Assembly: GCF_900109565.1 (NCBI RefSeq)
Contig: NZ_FNZZ01000001.1
Coordinates: forward strand, 868,001-932,000
Source: Sphingomonas palmae
GTDB taxonomy: Bacteria > Pseudomonadota > Alphaproteobacteria > Sphingomonadales > Sphingomonadaceae
Direction of reading: 5' to 3'
Length of the DNA stretch: 64,000 nucleotides
Part shown: positions 9,609 to 18,776 of the stretch, one piece after another
How the letters are laid out: every line of letters begins with the position of its first letter
Position numbering within the stretch: the stretch's first letter is position 1
Translations under genes and position numbers: made by a program
Notes under the pieces: generated by a model
The model's input: the letters and a program-made list of their open reading frames with translations, nothing else
Told to the model about the DNA's origin: nothing
Database searches by the model: none

Positions 9609-10118
9609 GTGACCGATGACGCGATGACCAACAACACCGTGGAGCTTGCAACCGAGTTGACCATCGCGTGGCTCTCCAATCCCAACACCCGCGCCGCCAG
9701 TGAAGACGTTCCCGCCTTCCTGCAGCAGATGCATCAGGCGGTCAGCAACTTGACCGGTACTGGCACGAGCGAGAGCAATGAGGAACCGCAGGCCGAGTAC
9801 ACGCCCGCCGTTTCGGTGCGTAAGTCCTTGGCATCGAAGGATCACATCATCTCGCTGATCGACGGCAAGCCGTACAAGACCTTGCGTCGTCACCTCGCGG
9901 GTCAGGGTTTGACTCCGGACGAGTACCGCCAGCGCTACGGCCTCAAGTCGGATTATCCGATGGTCGCCGAGAGCTATTCGGAGGCGCGTCGCGACATGGC
10001 CAAGAAGATCGGTCTAGGCCGCAAGGCCGGCGCGAAGAAGGCGACCGAGCAGGCCCCCGACAGCGACGCTCCCGCGCCGCGCCGCGGCCGCAAGCCCGCC
10101 GCCAGCGCCGAGGCCTGA
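9609..10118 (+). CDS. mucR: MucR/Ros family transcriptional regulator, zinc ligands replaced
   Basis: A 169-residue protein. GTG 9609 is chosen because AAGGAG ends 9 bases upstream; ATG 9624 is the alternative. The C-terminal half matches the Ros/MucR DNA-binding domain (IDGKPYKTLRRHL, LTPDEYRQRYGL, DYPMVAESYSEARR, KKIGLGRK). In classical members two Cys and two His bind zinc; here Ser82 and Asp85 replace the cysteines, only His95 is kept and the second His is absent. Zinc-free Ros homologues are known from Mesorhizobium. In alphaproteobacteria the family controls polysaccharide, motility and cell-cycle genes. A basic Ala-rich tail follows. Confidence 0.9.
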   Translation: MTDDAMTNNTVELATELTIAWLSNPNTRAASEDVPAFLQQMHQAVSNLTGTGTSESNEEPQAEYTPAVSVRKSLASKDHIISLIDGKPYKTLRRHLAGQGLTPDEYRQRYGLKSDYPMVAESYSEARRDMAKKIGLGRKAGAKKATEQAPDSDAPAPRRGRKPAASAEA

Positions 10119-10177
10119 TCCCCTCGCTCAATCTCCCCTCGCCCCTGACCGACGTTCGCGCCGCACTCGCCACGCGT

Positions 10178-10966
10178 GTGCGCGCGCTGGTCGGCTCGGG
10201 CGAGGTCGACCTGACGCGCCCGCTCGGCGACGACGGGCTGTTCGGCCCCAAGTCCGCCGCGTGGCGCGTGCACGGCGACTTTACCGCCATGATGATCGGC
10301 GGCATCTCCGCGCTGCTGCTGCAGATGCTTCACCCCGCTGCATTAGCGGGCGTGTGGGACCATTCGGGGTTCCGCGATGATCGCCACGGTCGGTTGAAAC
10401 GCACCGCGCGCTTCATCGCCATGACCACCTTCGGCTCGACCGAGCAGGCGCGCGCCGCAATCGCGCAGGTCCGCCGCATCCACGACCGCGTTGGCGGCAC
10501 GCTGCCCGATGGCACGCGCTACAGCGCCAACGATCCCGCTTTGCTCACCTGGGTCCATGTCGCGGAGGTCGACAGCTTCCTGCGCGCCTATCTCCGTTAC
10601 CGCGATCCGCAGATGAGCATCGCCGATCAGGAGCGCTACCTCGCTGAAACCACGACCGTCGCCGAAGCGCTCGGCGCCACCGAGGTGCCGCGCTCGCGAA
10701 GCCAGATCGATGCCTATTACGCCCGTGTCCGCCCCGACCTGCGCGCCGATCACCGCATGCGCGAGGTGGCGACCGCGCTGCTCGCACCCGGCGAGGACAA
10801 GGCGACGACCTCGGCGATGAACCTCGCCGCCGCCGCCGCGGTCGATCTGCTGCCGCCCTGGGCGCAGGCGCTCCACGGTCGCAGCCTGCCAGCCTACGCG
10901 CGCCCCGCTGTCCGCCTCGGCGCCAACGGCATGGGCGGCGTGCTCCGCTGGGCGCTCAGAGCCTGA
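10178..10966 (+). CDS. DUF2236 / MpaB-like oxygenase-family protein
   Basis: A 262-residue protein matching the DUF2236 (ER-bound oxygenase MpaB/MpaB'/Rubber oxygenase-like) family: LGDDGLFGPKSAAWRVHGD at the N-terminus, LLLQMLHPAALAGVWDHS, then LLTWVHVAEVDSFLRAY with candidate heme or metal-ligating histidines. GTG 10178 is the first conventional start; family-like sequence (LTDVRAALATRVRALVG) continues upstream in frame with only a CTG at 10145, so the true start may be further 5'. It lies downstream of mucR on the same strand. Its reaction in bacteria is mostly uncharacterised. Confidence 0.8.
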   Translation: MRALVGSGEVDLTRPLGDDGLFGPKSAAWRVHGDFTAMMIGGISALLLQMLHPAALAGVWDHSGFRDDRHGRLKRTARFIAMTTFGSTEQARAAIAQVRRIHDRVGGTLPDGTRYSANDPALLTWVHVAEVDSFLRAYLRYRDPQMSIADQERYLAETTTVAEALGATEVPRSRSQIDAYYARVRPDLRADHRMREVATALLAPGEDKATTSAMNLAAAAAVDLLPPWAQALHGRSLPAYARPAVRLGANGMGGVLRWALRA

Positions 10967-10973
10967 GCGCCAC

Positions 10974-10990
10974 CCCGGACCCGATCCGGG
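10974..10990. terminator. Short hairpin between convergent genes
   Basis: A 6-bp stem (CCCGGA 10974-10979 with TCCGGG 10985-10990) and 5-base loop, in the 51-base gap between the DUF2236 gene and pal, which converge. There is no T tract, so it is a weak candidate. Confidence 0.4.
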
Positions 10991-11017
10991 ACAACGGAGC
11001 GATCGCCTGCCCCGCGA

Positions 11018-11545
11018 TCAGTTCACCACCACCGTCACCGCGCGGCGGTTCTGCGCGTAGCTCGCCTCGTCCGATCCGAGCGCGACCGGGCGTTCCTTGC
11101 CGTAGCTGATGACGCTCAACCGCGACGGGCTGATGCCGCGCGCCGCCAGATAATTCTTCGCCGCATTGGCGCGGCGGTCACCCAGCGCGAGGTTGTACTC
11201 GCGCGTCCCGCGCTCGTCGGCGTGGCCCTCGATCGTGACGCGCACGTTGGGATAGCGCGTCAGCCACTGCACCTGCGTGTCGAGGATCGCCCGCGCCTCG
11301 CTGTCGATGTCGTACATGTCGAGCGCGAACAGCACCGTGTCGCTCGTCACCGATCGCTTGAAATCGGCCGCCGACCCGGGCGTCACCGCACCCGCGCCAC
11401 CGTTCATCCCACCGTTCGGGTCCTGGTACGCGGGCGGCGGCGCCTCGCCGGCGGCGGGCGGCAGCACCGCGGGGCGCTTCTTGGAGCACGCCGCCGTCGC
11501 CACCAATGCGGTCGCCAGCAATATCGTCGTCGTCAGTCGTGCCAT
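11018..11545 (-). CDS. pal: Peptidoglycan-associated lipoprotein Pal
   Basis: A 175-residue outer-membrane lipoprotein. The signal peptide ends at a lipobox with Cys20 followed by SKK. A Pro/Gly-rich spacer precedes an OmpA-like domain with VTIEGHADERGTREYN (peptidoglycan/DAP-binding loop) and ALGDRRANAAKNYLAARG. It anchors the outer membrane to peptidoglycan and partners TolB. It is the last gene of the ybgC-tolQRAB-pal cluster, 88 bases after tolB. ATG 11545 is set by the signal peptide. Confidence 0.95.
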   Translation of the reverse strand: MARLTTTILLATALVATAACSKKRPAVLPPAAGEAPPPAYQDPNGGMNGGAGAVTPGSAADFKRSVTSDTVLFALDMYDIDSEARAILDTQVQWLTRYPNVRVTIEGHADERGTREYNLALGDRRANAAKNYLAARGISPSRLSVISYGKERPVALGSDEASYAQNRRAVTVVVN

Positions 11546-11633
11546 GCTCTTCAACTCCCGTGATGATCCCCTGGATGCCCGTGCCGGGCAGATGCCCCCA
11601 GTGGTAACCTGCGCTATCGGTTGACCCAAGCGC

Positions 11634-13061
11634 TTACGGCTGAAGCGGTCCCCACGCCGGATCGGACCCGTCCAGCGGGGTCGGAATACGCCGCGCGTTG
11701 ACGCCGGTCAGGTCGACCGACCACAGATCCGCCTTGCCCCCGCTGCCGCTGCCGGTGCGGAAGAAGGTGATGACGCGCCCGTTCGGCGACCAGCTCGGCC
11801 CCTCGTCCTGATAGCCATCGGTCAGCAATCGCTCGCCCGAACCGTTGGGGTTCATCACGCCGATGCGGAACGACCCCGCCAGCTTGGTGAACGCGATCAG
11901 GTCGCCGCGCGGGCTCCACACCGGCGTCGCGTAGCGTCCGCCGCCGAAGCTGATCCGCTGCTGGTTCGATCCGTCCGCGTTCATGACGTAGATCTGCTGC
12001 CCGCCCGAACGGTCGCTCTCGAACACGATCTTCGATCCATCGGGCGAGTAGCTGCCGCCGGTGTCGATCCCGGGCGAGTTGGTCAGCTTCTGCGGCGTGC
12101 CTCCGCCCGCACTCGACACGCGGTAGATGTCGGTGTTGCCGCCGTCCGCGCGCGAGAACAGGATCCAGCGCCCGTCGGGCGAGAAGCGCGGCGCGAACGT
12201 CGTCGCCGCATTCTGCACGACCAGCCGCTGCTTGCCCGTGCCGATATCGTAGACGTAGATCGCCGGGTTCTTGCCGACGTAGCTCATGTAGACGATTGAT
12301 TGCTGGTTGGGCGCGAAGCGTGGCGTCAGCACGATCGACGATCCCGCGGTCAGGAAACGGTGGTTGGCGCCGTCCTGGTCCATGATCGCCAGCCGCTTGA
12401 TCCGGTTGCCCTTCGGCCCGGTCTCGCTGACGTAGACGACGCGGCTGTCGAAATACGGCCCCTCGCCCGTCAGCCTTGCATAGATCGCGTCGGCGCATTT
12501 GTGCGCGGCGCGACGCCACTGCGACGGCGGCACGACGAAGCCCTGCCGCACCAGCTCGGCGCGCGCGGTCACGTCGTACAGATAACATCCGACCGCCAGC
12601 GACCCGTCGCTGTTGGCGCGGATATAGCCCTGCACCAGCGCCTGCGCGCCCGTCCCGCCCCAGTAATCATACGCGGGCGCGGTCACCTCGGGGAACATAA
12701 CGGTGCGCAGCTGCGCCGGCGGGATCGGCGTGAACAGCCCCGATCCGCGCAGGTCGTTGGCGATGATGTCGGCCAACTGCCGCCCCAGCGCGTCGGTCGA
12801 TCCGGCCGGCGTGCTCGTCACCGCGGGCGTCGGCATCGCGGGGATCGCGATCGGCATCGGCGCGGAGATGCCGCCGGTCACGTCGACCTCGAGCGGCGGC
12901 GGCGTCTGCCCCGGCGCTGCTTGCGCAGGCACAGCCCCTTGCGCCGGCTGCGTGCCCGCCGGCGGCGTGAGCGTTACCGGCGGCACGTCCTGCGCCGATG
13001 CGGGAGCCGAAACGATCCCGGCGGCGAGTGCCGAGACTAGAAGAAGCGCGCTGATCCTCAC
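11634..13061 (-). CDS. tolB: Tol-Pal system periplasmic beta-propeller TolB
   Basis: A 475-residue periplasmic protein with a signal peptide ([15 protein letters not shown] to PASAQ), a Pro-rich mature N-terminus of about 60 residues, an alpha/beta domain, and a six-bladed propeller with repeated DG..I.F.S-type blades (for example [36 protein letters not shown]). It links TolA and Pal during cell constriction. GTG 13061 overlaps the tolA stop in a GTGA junction, which fixes the start and indicates coupling. The Ala/Pro-rich insertion after the signal peptide is longer than in enterobacterial TolB. Confidence 0.95.
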   Translation of the reverse strand: MRISALLLVSALAAGIVSAPASAQDVPPVTLTPPAGTQPAQGAVPAQAAPGQTPPPLEVDVTGGISAPMPIAIPAMPTPAVTSTPAGSTDALGRQLADIIANDLRGSGLFTPIPPAQLRTVMFPEVTAPAYDYWGGTGAQALVQGYIRANSDGSLAVGCYLYDVTARAELVRQGFVVPPSQWRRAAHKCADAIYARLTGEGPYFDSRVVYVSETGPKGNRIKRLAIMDQDGANHRFLTAGSSIVLTPRFAPNQQSIVYMSYVGKNPAIYVYDIGTGKQRLVVQNAATTFAPRFSPDGRWILFSRADGGNTDIYRVSSAGGGTPQKLTNSPGIDTGGSYSPDGSKIVFESDRSGGQQIYVMNADGSNQQRISFGGGRYATPVWSPRGDLIAFTKLAGSFRIGVMNPNGSGERLLTDGYQDEGPSWSPNGRVITFFRTGSGSGGKADLWSVDLTGVNARRIPTPLDGSDPAWGPLQP

Positions 13062-14149
13062 CGCAATTTCCAATTGTAGTTGATGTTGCTCCACCCCCCG
13101 TTGGCGGTGGCATAATATTCGGCCGGCAGTTTCAGCGGCGAACACCCCTTGAACGCCGCGATCCCCAGATCGACGACGCGGCGTGCATAGCGCTGGTTGT
13201 CGTCGTCGACCCCGCGCTGGCGCACGACCGTCGGCGTCGCCGACAGCGTGCCGTCGCGGTTGAGGCGCAGGTTCAGCGTCGTCACGATCTGGTTCGCACC
13301 GGGACCCGGATCAACCTGCTTGTCGGCGCATGGCTGAATCTGCCGCGCGATCGCCTGCTGGATCGCGGCGAGCGCGGCGCCGTCGACGCGCGCGGCCGAC
13401 GGCGGCGCATCGCTGCTCTTCGCCTTGCTCGGCTCGGCCGACAGCCCTTTCAGGAAATCGTCGCCCAATCGGCCGCCGCGCGGACGCGACGCGGTCGCCT
13501 TCTCGCTCGCACCGCTGCCCTGCTTCGCCGCCGGCTTGGCGGCGGGCTTGCCCGACGACTTGGCGGTCGAGGCAGACTTGCTGGATGTCGATTTGCTCGA
13601 CGTCGACTTGCTCGCACTCGCCTGCTTGGCCGGCGCGGGCTTGGCCGCTGGCTTCGCGGTCGGCTTGGCCGGCGCCTTCTCCGCCGCCTCGCGCACCGGC
13701 GGCTTCGGCTTCGGCTTGGGCGCAGGCTTCGCAACCGGCTTCGGCTTCGGCGCGGGTTTGGGCTTTGGCGCCGGTTCGGGCTTCGGTGCAGGCTTGGGCG
13801 GCGCCGGCTTTGGCGCGGGCTGGGGCTTCGGCTGCGGCTTGGGTTCCGGCTTCGGTTCGGGCGCGGGCGCCGGTGCAGGTGCCGGCTCGGGCGCGGGCTC
13901 CGGTTCGGCCGCGGGCGGCGCCGCATCCTCCGGCTCGCCTTCCTGCGGCGATACGCGCTCGGACGGCGCCTCGCTGCTCGCCGGTGCCGCCGCCTCCAGC
14001 GCCACTTCGGGCACCAGGCTGACCTCGACCGGCGTCTGCTTCAGCTTGACCGGATTGGGCGTGTCGAGAAAGCCGAGCGACATCAACCCGAACAGCAGGA
14101 CGTGGCCCGCGATCGCGACGCCCAGGCCGACCTTCTCGGCGCGGTCCAT
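13058..14149 (-). CDS. tolA: TolA/TonB-family energy-transducing protein of the Tol-Pal system
   Basis: A 363-residue protein with one N-terminal transmembrane helix (about residues 8-28), a long low-complexity periplasmic linker (Glu/Pro/Ala, then many Lys-Pro repeats at about 85-150, then Ser/Lys/Ala repeats), and a C-terminal TonB_C-like domain (about 250-363) with [10 protein letters not shown] and [11 protein letters not shown]. It transmits proton-motive force from TolQR to TolB/Pal. ATG 14149 overlaps the tolR stop by one base (TGATG); a TTG at 14152 is possible. The high Lys-Pro content suits a rigid span of the periplasm. Confidence 0.9.
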   Translation of the reverse strand: MDRAEKVGLGVAIAGHVLLFGLMSLGFLDTPNPVKLKQTPVEVSLVPEVALEAAAPASSEAPSERVSPQEGEPEDAAPPAAEPEPAPEPAPAPAPAPEPKPEPKPQPKPQPAPKPAPPKPAPKPEPAPKPKPAPKPKPVAKPAPKPKPKPPVREAAEKAPAKPTAKPAAKPAPAKQASASKSTSSKSTSSKSASTAKSSGKPAAKPAAKQGSGASEKATASRPRGGRLGDDFLKGLSAEPSKAKSSDAPPSAARVDGAALAAIQQAIARQIQPCADKQVDPGPGANQIVTTLNLRLNRDGTLSATPTVVRQRGVDDDNQRYARRVVDLGIAAFKGCSPLKLPAEYYATANGGWSNINYNWKLR

Positions 14150-14580
14150 CAATCCTCCCCGACCGTCACCAGCGCGACGCGGTTGAGCCCGGCGCGGTTC
14201 AGCTCGCCCATCACGCGCATCACCTGCCCGTAATCGAGCTTGCGGTCGGCGCGCAGATACACCTGCGGCGGCTCACCACCTTGCGCGGCGGCCGCGATCG
14301 CATCAAGCCGCGCCGACAGCGTGTCGAACGACATCTCCTCCTTCGCGATGAAGATACGCCCTTGCGCGTCCAGCGAGATTTCGGTCGGCTGCTTTTCCTG
14401 GTCCAGCGGCTTGGCGCGGCTGTCGGGCAAATTCACCGGGACGCCCGCGGTCAACAATGGCGCGGTCACCATGAAGATGATCAGCAGCACCAGCATCACG
14501 TCGACCAGCGGCGTGACGTTGATGTCCGCCATCGGCGCGCGCCGCCCGCGGCTCCGCCCGGAAGGAAGATGCATTGCCAT
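14149..14580 (-). CDS. tolR: Tol-Pal system proton-channel subunit TolR (ExbD family)
   Basis: A 143-residue ExbD/TolR protein with one transmembrane helix after [14 protein letters not shown]; the Asp in that helix is the expected proton-path residue. The periplasmic domain includes [14 protein letters not shown] and [18 protein letters not shown]. It works with TolQ as the proton-driven motor. It lies 9 bases after tolQ and touches tolA. Confidence 0.95.
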   Translation of the reverse strand: MAMHLPSGRSRGRRAPMADINVTPLVDVMLVLLIIFMVTAPLLTAGVPVNLPDSRAKPLDQEKQPTEISLDAQGRIFIAKEEMSFDTLSARLDAIAAAAQGGEPPQVYLRADRKLDYGQVMRVMGELNRAGLNRVALVTVGED

Positions 14581-14589
14581 GTGCTTGCC

Positions 14590-15282
14590 TCAGCGCTCTC
14601 GGTCGAGCTGGCGCGACAAGGTCGCGTGGAACCCGTCGGCGAAGCGGTTCAACCGCGCCTCGATCCGGTTGATGCCGTGGCTGAACCGGTTGTACGCGAT
14701 CACCGCCGGGATGGCGGCGAACAGCCCGATCGCGGTCGCGAACAGCGCCTCGGCGATGCCCGGCGCCACGACAGCCAGGCTGGTGTTCTGCTGGCTCGCG
14801 ATCGAGGTGAAGCTGCGCATGATGCCCCACACCGTGCCGAACAATCCCACGAACGGTGCGACCGACCCGACCGTCGCCAGCACGTTCAGCCGGTCGGACA
14901 ATTCGTCGATCTCCTTCGCGACCGCCGCGCCCATCGTCGTCGCCAACCGGTCGCGCGTGCCCTCGCGGTCGATCACCTGCCCCTGCGTCGACCGCCGCCA
15001 CTCCGCGACGCCCGCCGCAAGCACGCGCGCGGAGGGCAGGTCGGCATTGCCGTTCGACTTGTAGAAGGCGTCGATATCCTCCGCCTTCCAGAAATCGCGC
15101 TCGAACTTCTCCGTCGCCTTCCTGGTCCGCCCGACCTTTAGCCAGAACATGATAATGATCGCCCAGGTCCAGATGCTGGCGAGCAGCAGCCCCAGCATCA
15201 CGCCCTTCACCACCCAGTCGGCCTGGAGGAACAGGGCGATCGGCGACAGCGTCGCCGCATCGGTGTTCACGATCGGGTTCAA
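14590..15282 (-). CDS. tolQ: Tol-Pal system proton-channel subunit TolQ (ExbB/MotA family)
   Basis: About 230 residues with three transmembrane helices (about 20-45, 120-150 and 165-195) and the family signature VGLFGTVWGIMRSF followed by GIAEALFATAIGLFAAIPAV. It forms the proton channel with TolR. The start is TTG 15282, which overlaps the ybgC stop (TTGA) and has GGGGAG 8 bases upstream; GTG 15270 is an alternative. The usual family length (about 230) supports a start in this area. Confidence 0.93.
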   Translation of the reverse strand: MNPIVNTDAATLSPIALFLQADWVVKGVMLGLLLASIWTWAIIIMFWLKVGRTRKATEKFERDFWKAEDIDAFYKSNGNADLPSARVLAAGVAEWRRSTQGQVIDREGTRDRLATTMGAAVAKEIDELSDRLNVLATVGSVAPFVGLFGTVWGIMRSFTSIASQQNTSLAVVAPGIAEALFATAIGLFAAIPAVIAYNRFSHGINRIEARLNRFADGFHATLSRQLDRER

Positions 15283-15758
15283 GTGACGGGCTCCCCAGTG
15301 TTCATGTCGTTGATAGGCGTCAGCGTGCGGAACAGGTCGAGCCACGCCGCCGGTTGCCGCCGCGGGCGGCCGTCGGGTCCGACCAGCGCCGCGGTGACGA
15401 CGCCGCGCGTCAGCAAGACCGCGTTGCGCCTGACTGTCTGATGAATGACGACGCGCGCGGGCGTCACCGCCTCGACGCTGGACTCGACCACCAGCGCATC
15501 GTCCAGCCGCGCCGGCGCGGCGTAGCGGATCTGCAGGTCGTGGATCGCGTAGGCACCGCCGCCGCCGTCGAAATGCGCGCGCTGGTCGATGCCGGCGACG
15601 CGCAGCATGTCCGACCGCGCGCGCTCCATGTAGCGCAGGTAATTGGCGTGGTAGACGACGCCCGACAGATCGGTATCCTCGAAATAGACGCGCAACGGGA
15701 ACAGGTGCACCCTGCCCTCGAAGCCTCCACTCGCGGGCAATGGTCCGCCACTCGCCAT
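15279..15758 (-). CDS. ybgC: YbgC-type acyl-CoA thioesterase of the Tol-Pal cluster
   Basis: A 159-residue hot-dog-fold thioesterase. The active-site segment FEDTDLSGVVYHANYLRYMERAR carries the catalytic Asp and is the 4-hydroxybenzoyl-CoA thioesterase signature. In proteobacteria YbgC hydrolyses acyl-CoA or acyl-ACP and is linked genetically to Tol-Pal and phospholipid enzymes. It is the first gene of the cluster and overlaps tolQ by 4 bases. ATG 15758 is chosen from family length; frames upstream show no homology. Confidence 0.93.
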   Translation of the reverse strand: MASGGPLPASGGFEGRVHLFPLRVYFEDTDLSGVVYHANYLRYMERARSDMLRVAGIDQRAHFDGGGGAYAIHDLQIRYAAPARLDDALVVESSVEAVTPARVVIHQTVRRNAVLLTRGVVTAALVGPDGRPRRQPAAWLDLFRTLTPINDMNTGEPVT

Positions 15759-15831
15759 GCGCCGGGCTTTAACCAAGACCGCGGCGCAACGGAACCCCGC
15801 GCGCGGCCCATCACTCAAGCTAGCGCGCGGC

Positions 15832-16629
15832 CTAGTTGAGCGCGGAAGCGTCCACGTTGATCTTCGGCAGGTCCTTCGCGACCAGCGGCGTCGCGGTGGC
15901 ACGTGCGGGCACAGCCTGCGTCACCACCTGCGCGCGCGGCTCGGGCCCCGGCACCGCCTGCACGGTCGCCGCGGTTGCGACGACCGGTGCGGCTAGCGGG
16001 CGCGGACCCACCGGCACCAGCGCCGCCTGCGTACGCCATGCATCGTACGCGCGGAAGAAATCGGTGAACGGCTGGTCGAGCGCGGCCAGCTGCGTCGTCG
16101 CGAAGCTCGCGAACTCCGCCTCTGGCACGCTGGGCGCCGCCGCCAGCGCCTGCTTCGCCGCCGCGCAGAAACCGGCGCGCGCGAAATCCTGCGACCAATA
16201 ATTGTACAGCCTAGTCATCGCGTCGTCGTAGCTGTCGCGCCAGTCGCCGCCGCGCGCCTTGAACTCAGCCGACAGCGTCGTCTCCGCACTCGCCAGCACC
16301 GCCTTTCGCGCGGTCAGCATCGCGTTGTACGCCGCCGTCGTCTGCGCTTCGTCGGCGTCGCGGCACGCGAGTGCGGCGACGTTCAGCGCGGTGCGCAAAT
16401 GCCACACGGTCGCCGCCCCGGTCAGTGCGCGGTTGGGCGTCGCGTAACTGCCGTCGGCCAGCCGGATAGGGATCACCATGCCCGGACGCCCGCCCTTCGG
16501 CATCTGCGCCACCACAGGCGCGGGCGGTGGCAGCGTCGCGACGACGGGCGGCGGCGCGACCTTCGCGCATCCGGCAACGATCGCGAGCGTGCCCGCGACG
16601 ACGATCTTGTGGAGCGGCAACCTACGCAT
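15832..16629 (-). CDS. Predicted lipoprotein of unknown function
   Basis: A 265-residue protein with a short signal peptide and a lipobox (AIVAGC, Cys at about 20), then a Pro-rich linker, a mainly helical central region (about 50-185, including WHLRTALNVAALACRDADEAQTTAAYN), and an Ala/Val/Pro-rich C-terminal tail. ATG 16629 is supported by AAGGA upstream. Two Cys in the helical domain may form a disulfide. It is transcribed toward ybgC with a 73-base gap, but no link to Tol-Pal is known. I do not recognise the family beyond sphingomonad hypothetical proteins. Confidence 0.7.
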   Translation of the reverse strand: MRRLPLHKIVVAGTLAIVAGCAKVAPPPVVATLPPPAPVVAQMPKGGRPGMVIPIRLADGSYATPNRALTGAATVWHLRTALNVAALACRDADEAQTTAAYNAMLTARKAVLASAETTLSAEFKARGGDWRDSYDDAMTRLYNYWSQDFARAGFCAAAKQALAAAPSVPEAEFASFATTQLAALDQPFTDFFRAYDAWRTQAALVPVGPRPLAAPVVATAATVQAVPGPEPRAQVVTQAVPARATATPLVAKDLPKINVDASALN

Positions 16630-16748
16630 CACGAATCCTTCCGGCCCCCCGGCATGACTCGCTGCTAGCCGCCTAATGGTTAACGCGCGGTAATCATGCG
16701 GCGAACCGTGCGCGGCTCACCGCATTTAGCGCGCTCACCGCCCGAACA

Positions 16749-17792
16749 TCACGCCGCCCGCGCGCGCAGCGCGTCCGCTGCCTCGGTCATCAGCTGCGCG
16801 ATGATGTCGGCGATCGGCTCTTCCTTCGTCACCATGCCGACCGACTGTCCCGCCATGACGCTGCCGTGCTCGACATCGCCGTCGATCACCGCGCGGCGCA
16901 GCGCGCCCGCCCAGTAATGCTCGATCTCCAGCTGCGCCTCGGCCATCGCGACCGCACTCTCGTCCAGCCGCTGCGCCACCTCGCGCTGCTTGGCGGTGAA
17001 CAATTCGCCGCCCGCGTTCTTCAGCGCGCGCACCGGGATCACCGGCAGCCGCGGATCGATCTGCACGCTCGCCACCGCATCCCTTGCCGACGCACGAATG
17101 AACGCGCGCTTGAAGTTCGGATGCGCCACGCACTCGGTCGCGCAGACGAACCGCGTGCCGAGCTGCACCCCCGCCGCGCCCATGTCGAGGTATCCCGCGA
17201 TCGCCTCGCCGCGCCCGATCCCACCCGCCACGAACACAGGCACCTTGTCGGCGATCTCGGGCAGCATCTCCTGCGCCAGCACGCTGGTCGAGACCGGCCC
17301 GATATGCCCGCCCGCCTCCATCCCCTCGATCACCAGCGCGTCGACGCCCGATCGGATCAGCTTCTTCGCCAGCGCCAGCGTCGGCGCGAAGCAGATCACC
17401 TTCGCGGCCCCACCATTTCTTGGTGCCTTGATCGCCTCCAGCGACCCCTTCGGCGGCAGTCCGCCCGCCAGCACGACGTGACCGACCTCGTGCCGCGCAC
17501 ACACCGCGATCAATTCGTCGAGTTGCGGGTGCATCGTGATCAGGTTGACCCCGAACGGCCGCTCGGTCAGCGCCTTCGTCGCGGCGATTTCCGCGTCGAG
17601 CAGCGCGGGCGTCATCGCGCCGCACGCGATCACCCCGAACCCGCCCGCGTTCGACATCGCCGACACGAGGTTGCGCTCCGACACCCACGACATCGCGCCC
17701 GCCATGATCGCGACCTCGGACCCGAGAAAGGCGCATCCGCGTTCCATGCGGCGGGACAGGCGATCGGCGCCGGTGTTGTTCATCTCGTTCAT
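16749..17792 (-). CDS. Nitronate monooxygenase / FabK-like FMN enzyme
   Basis: A 347-residue TIM-barrel flavoprotein of the 2-nitropropane dioxygenase family: IMAGAMSWVSERNLVSAMSNAGGFG at the N-terminus, the GMEAGGHIGP loop near the catalytic His, and phosphate-binding glycines in VFVAGGIGRGEAIAGYLDMGAAGVQLGTRF. It oxidises alkyl nitronates, or, if FabK-like, reduces enoyl-ACP. Sequence alone does not separate these two activities. It is divergent from yjbQ with a 37-base gap. A second ATG (MNNTG, 9 bases in) is possible. Confidence 0.85.
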   Translation of the reverse strand: MNEMNNTGADRLSRRMERGCAFLGSEVAIMAGAMSWVSERNLVSAMSNAGGFGVIACGAMTPALLDAEIAATKALTERPFGVNLITMHPQLDELIAVCARHEVGHVVLAGGLPPKGSLEAIKAPRNGGAAKVICFAPTLALAKKLIRSGVDALVIEGMEAGGHIGPVSTSVLAQEMLPEIADKVPVFVAGGIGRGEAIAGYLDMGAAGVQLGTRFVCATECVAHPNFKRAFIRASARDAVASVQIDPRLPVIPVRALKNAGGELFTAKQREVAQRLDESAVAMAEAQLEIEHYWAGALRRAVIDGDVEHGSVMAGQSVGMVTKEEPIADIIAQLMTEAADALRARAA

Positions 17793-17829
17793 CGAACGTC
17801 CCTAGCGCGGGCAGACCAGCGGAGAAAGC

Positions 17830-18246
17830 ATGAAGCAGGCATCGGGCGAACTGACGATCGACACGCGCGGGCAAGGCCTGATCGAGATCACCGATCAGGT
17901 CGCGCGCTGGCTGGACGATCAGGCGATCACGACCGGGCTGCTGACCGTCTTCTGCCGACACACCTCCGCCTCGCTCCTCATCAACGAGAATGCCGCCCCC
18001 GCCGTCCGCCGCGATATGGAACGCTATCTCGCGAGGCTAGCGCCCGAGTCCCGCGACTACGAACACGACGACGAAGGGCCCGACGACATGCCCGCCCACC
18101 TGCGCACCGCGCTGACAGACGTGTCGCTGTCGATCCCCATCGCCCGGGGTCAGCCCGTGCTCGGCACCTGGCAAGGCATCTACCTCTTCGAACATCGCAC
18201 CGCCCCCCACCGCCGGCGCATCGCGCTCCACGTGATCGGGGAGTGA
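17830..18246 (+). CDS. YjbQ (UPF0047) family protein, secondary thiamine-phosphate synthase-like
   Basis: A 138-residue protein of the YjbQ/UPF0047 fold: FCRHTSASLLINENA and GTWQGIYLFEHR supply the conserved histidines and Glu, and the acidic EHDDEGPDDMPAHLRTAL loop is typical. Members show weak thiamine-phosphate synthase activity; the in vivo role is unsettled. The start has GGAGAAAGC directly upstream. The stop overlaps the GTG of the following gene (GTGA). Confidence 0.9.
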   Translation: MKQASGELTIDTRGQGLIEITDQVARWLDDQAITTGLLTVFCRHTSASLLINENAAPAVRRDMERYLARLAPESRDYEHDDEGPDDMPAHLRTALTDVSLSIPIARGQPVLGTWQGIYLFEHRTAPHRRRIALHVIGE

Positions 18247-18622
18247 CCGCACTGCTCGCCGTGGCGGCGGCGTTCGCCGACCTGACCGCGCACGAGCTCG
18301 TCCGCTGCGCCGCCTCCGATCCTTCTACCGCGGGGCAGTTGATGTGCGAGGACACCCCCCTCGCCGCTACGACGCGCGCATGAACCGCGCCTACTCGGCA
18401 CTGATGCGCCGCCCGCCCGCGCCCGCGGCGGCCCGGCTGCGCATCGCGCAACGCGCGCGGATCACCTTTCGCGACGCGGACGATGACGCGCAATCGGCAC
18501 TGTACGCGACGCGCACCGGCACGATGTACGCTCCCATGCAGGCTGCGGACGCCATCGCGATCATCCGCGACCGCGCGCTGGCGCGCGAGAAGCAGCTGCG
18601 CGTGCTCTCGATCGACGACTGA
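18243..18622 (+). pseudogene. LprI/DUF1311-like secreted protein gene with a 1-base frameshift
   Basis: The 5' part starts at GTG 18243, coupled to yjbQ by a GTGA overlap, and encodes a signal-like segment then RCAASDPSTAGQLMCEDTPLA before stopping at 18382 in that frame. The matching remainder (YDARMNRAYSALM, then AQRARITFRDADDDAQSALYA) continues in another frame to 18622. Joined across about 18361-18369 the product reads like a lysozyme-inhibitor LprI-type protein (paired Cys, helical AQRA..FRDA motif). One missing base, probably a C in GCCGC, or a sequencing error explains it; -1 slippage on the C run at 18355-18360 is a less likely alternative. Confidence 0.65.
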
Positions 18623-18776
18623 CTAGCGCTCGGCCGGTATGCGCCGGCACCAAGTCGCGATGTTCGCGATGACGGACCGACACGAGCCGCCAGCACCAGC
18701 GACGCGCGATCATCAACCGCTGCGCGTGGGTCCGCACCCCCTTTGCCCGCTGACGCGAGGTAGGGCAGCGAAACCG

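Noticed and set aside
13560..13900. Long low-complexity repeat
   Set aside because: It is the Lys-Pro/Ala linker of TolA, normal for the family.
16866..18383. A 505-codon open frame on the plus strand
   Set aside because: It overlaps the nitronate monooxygenase antisense and yjbQ in another frame; composition is shadow-like.
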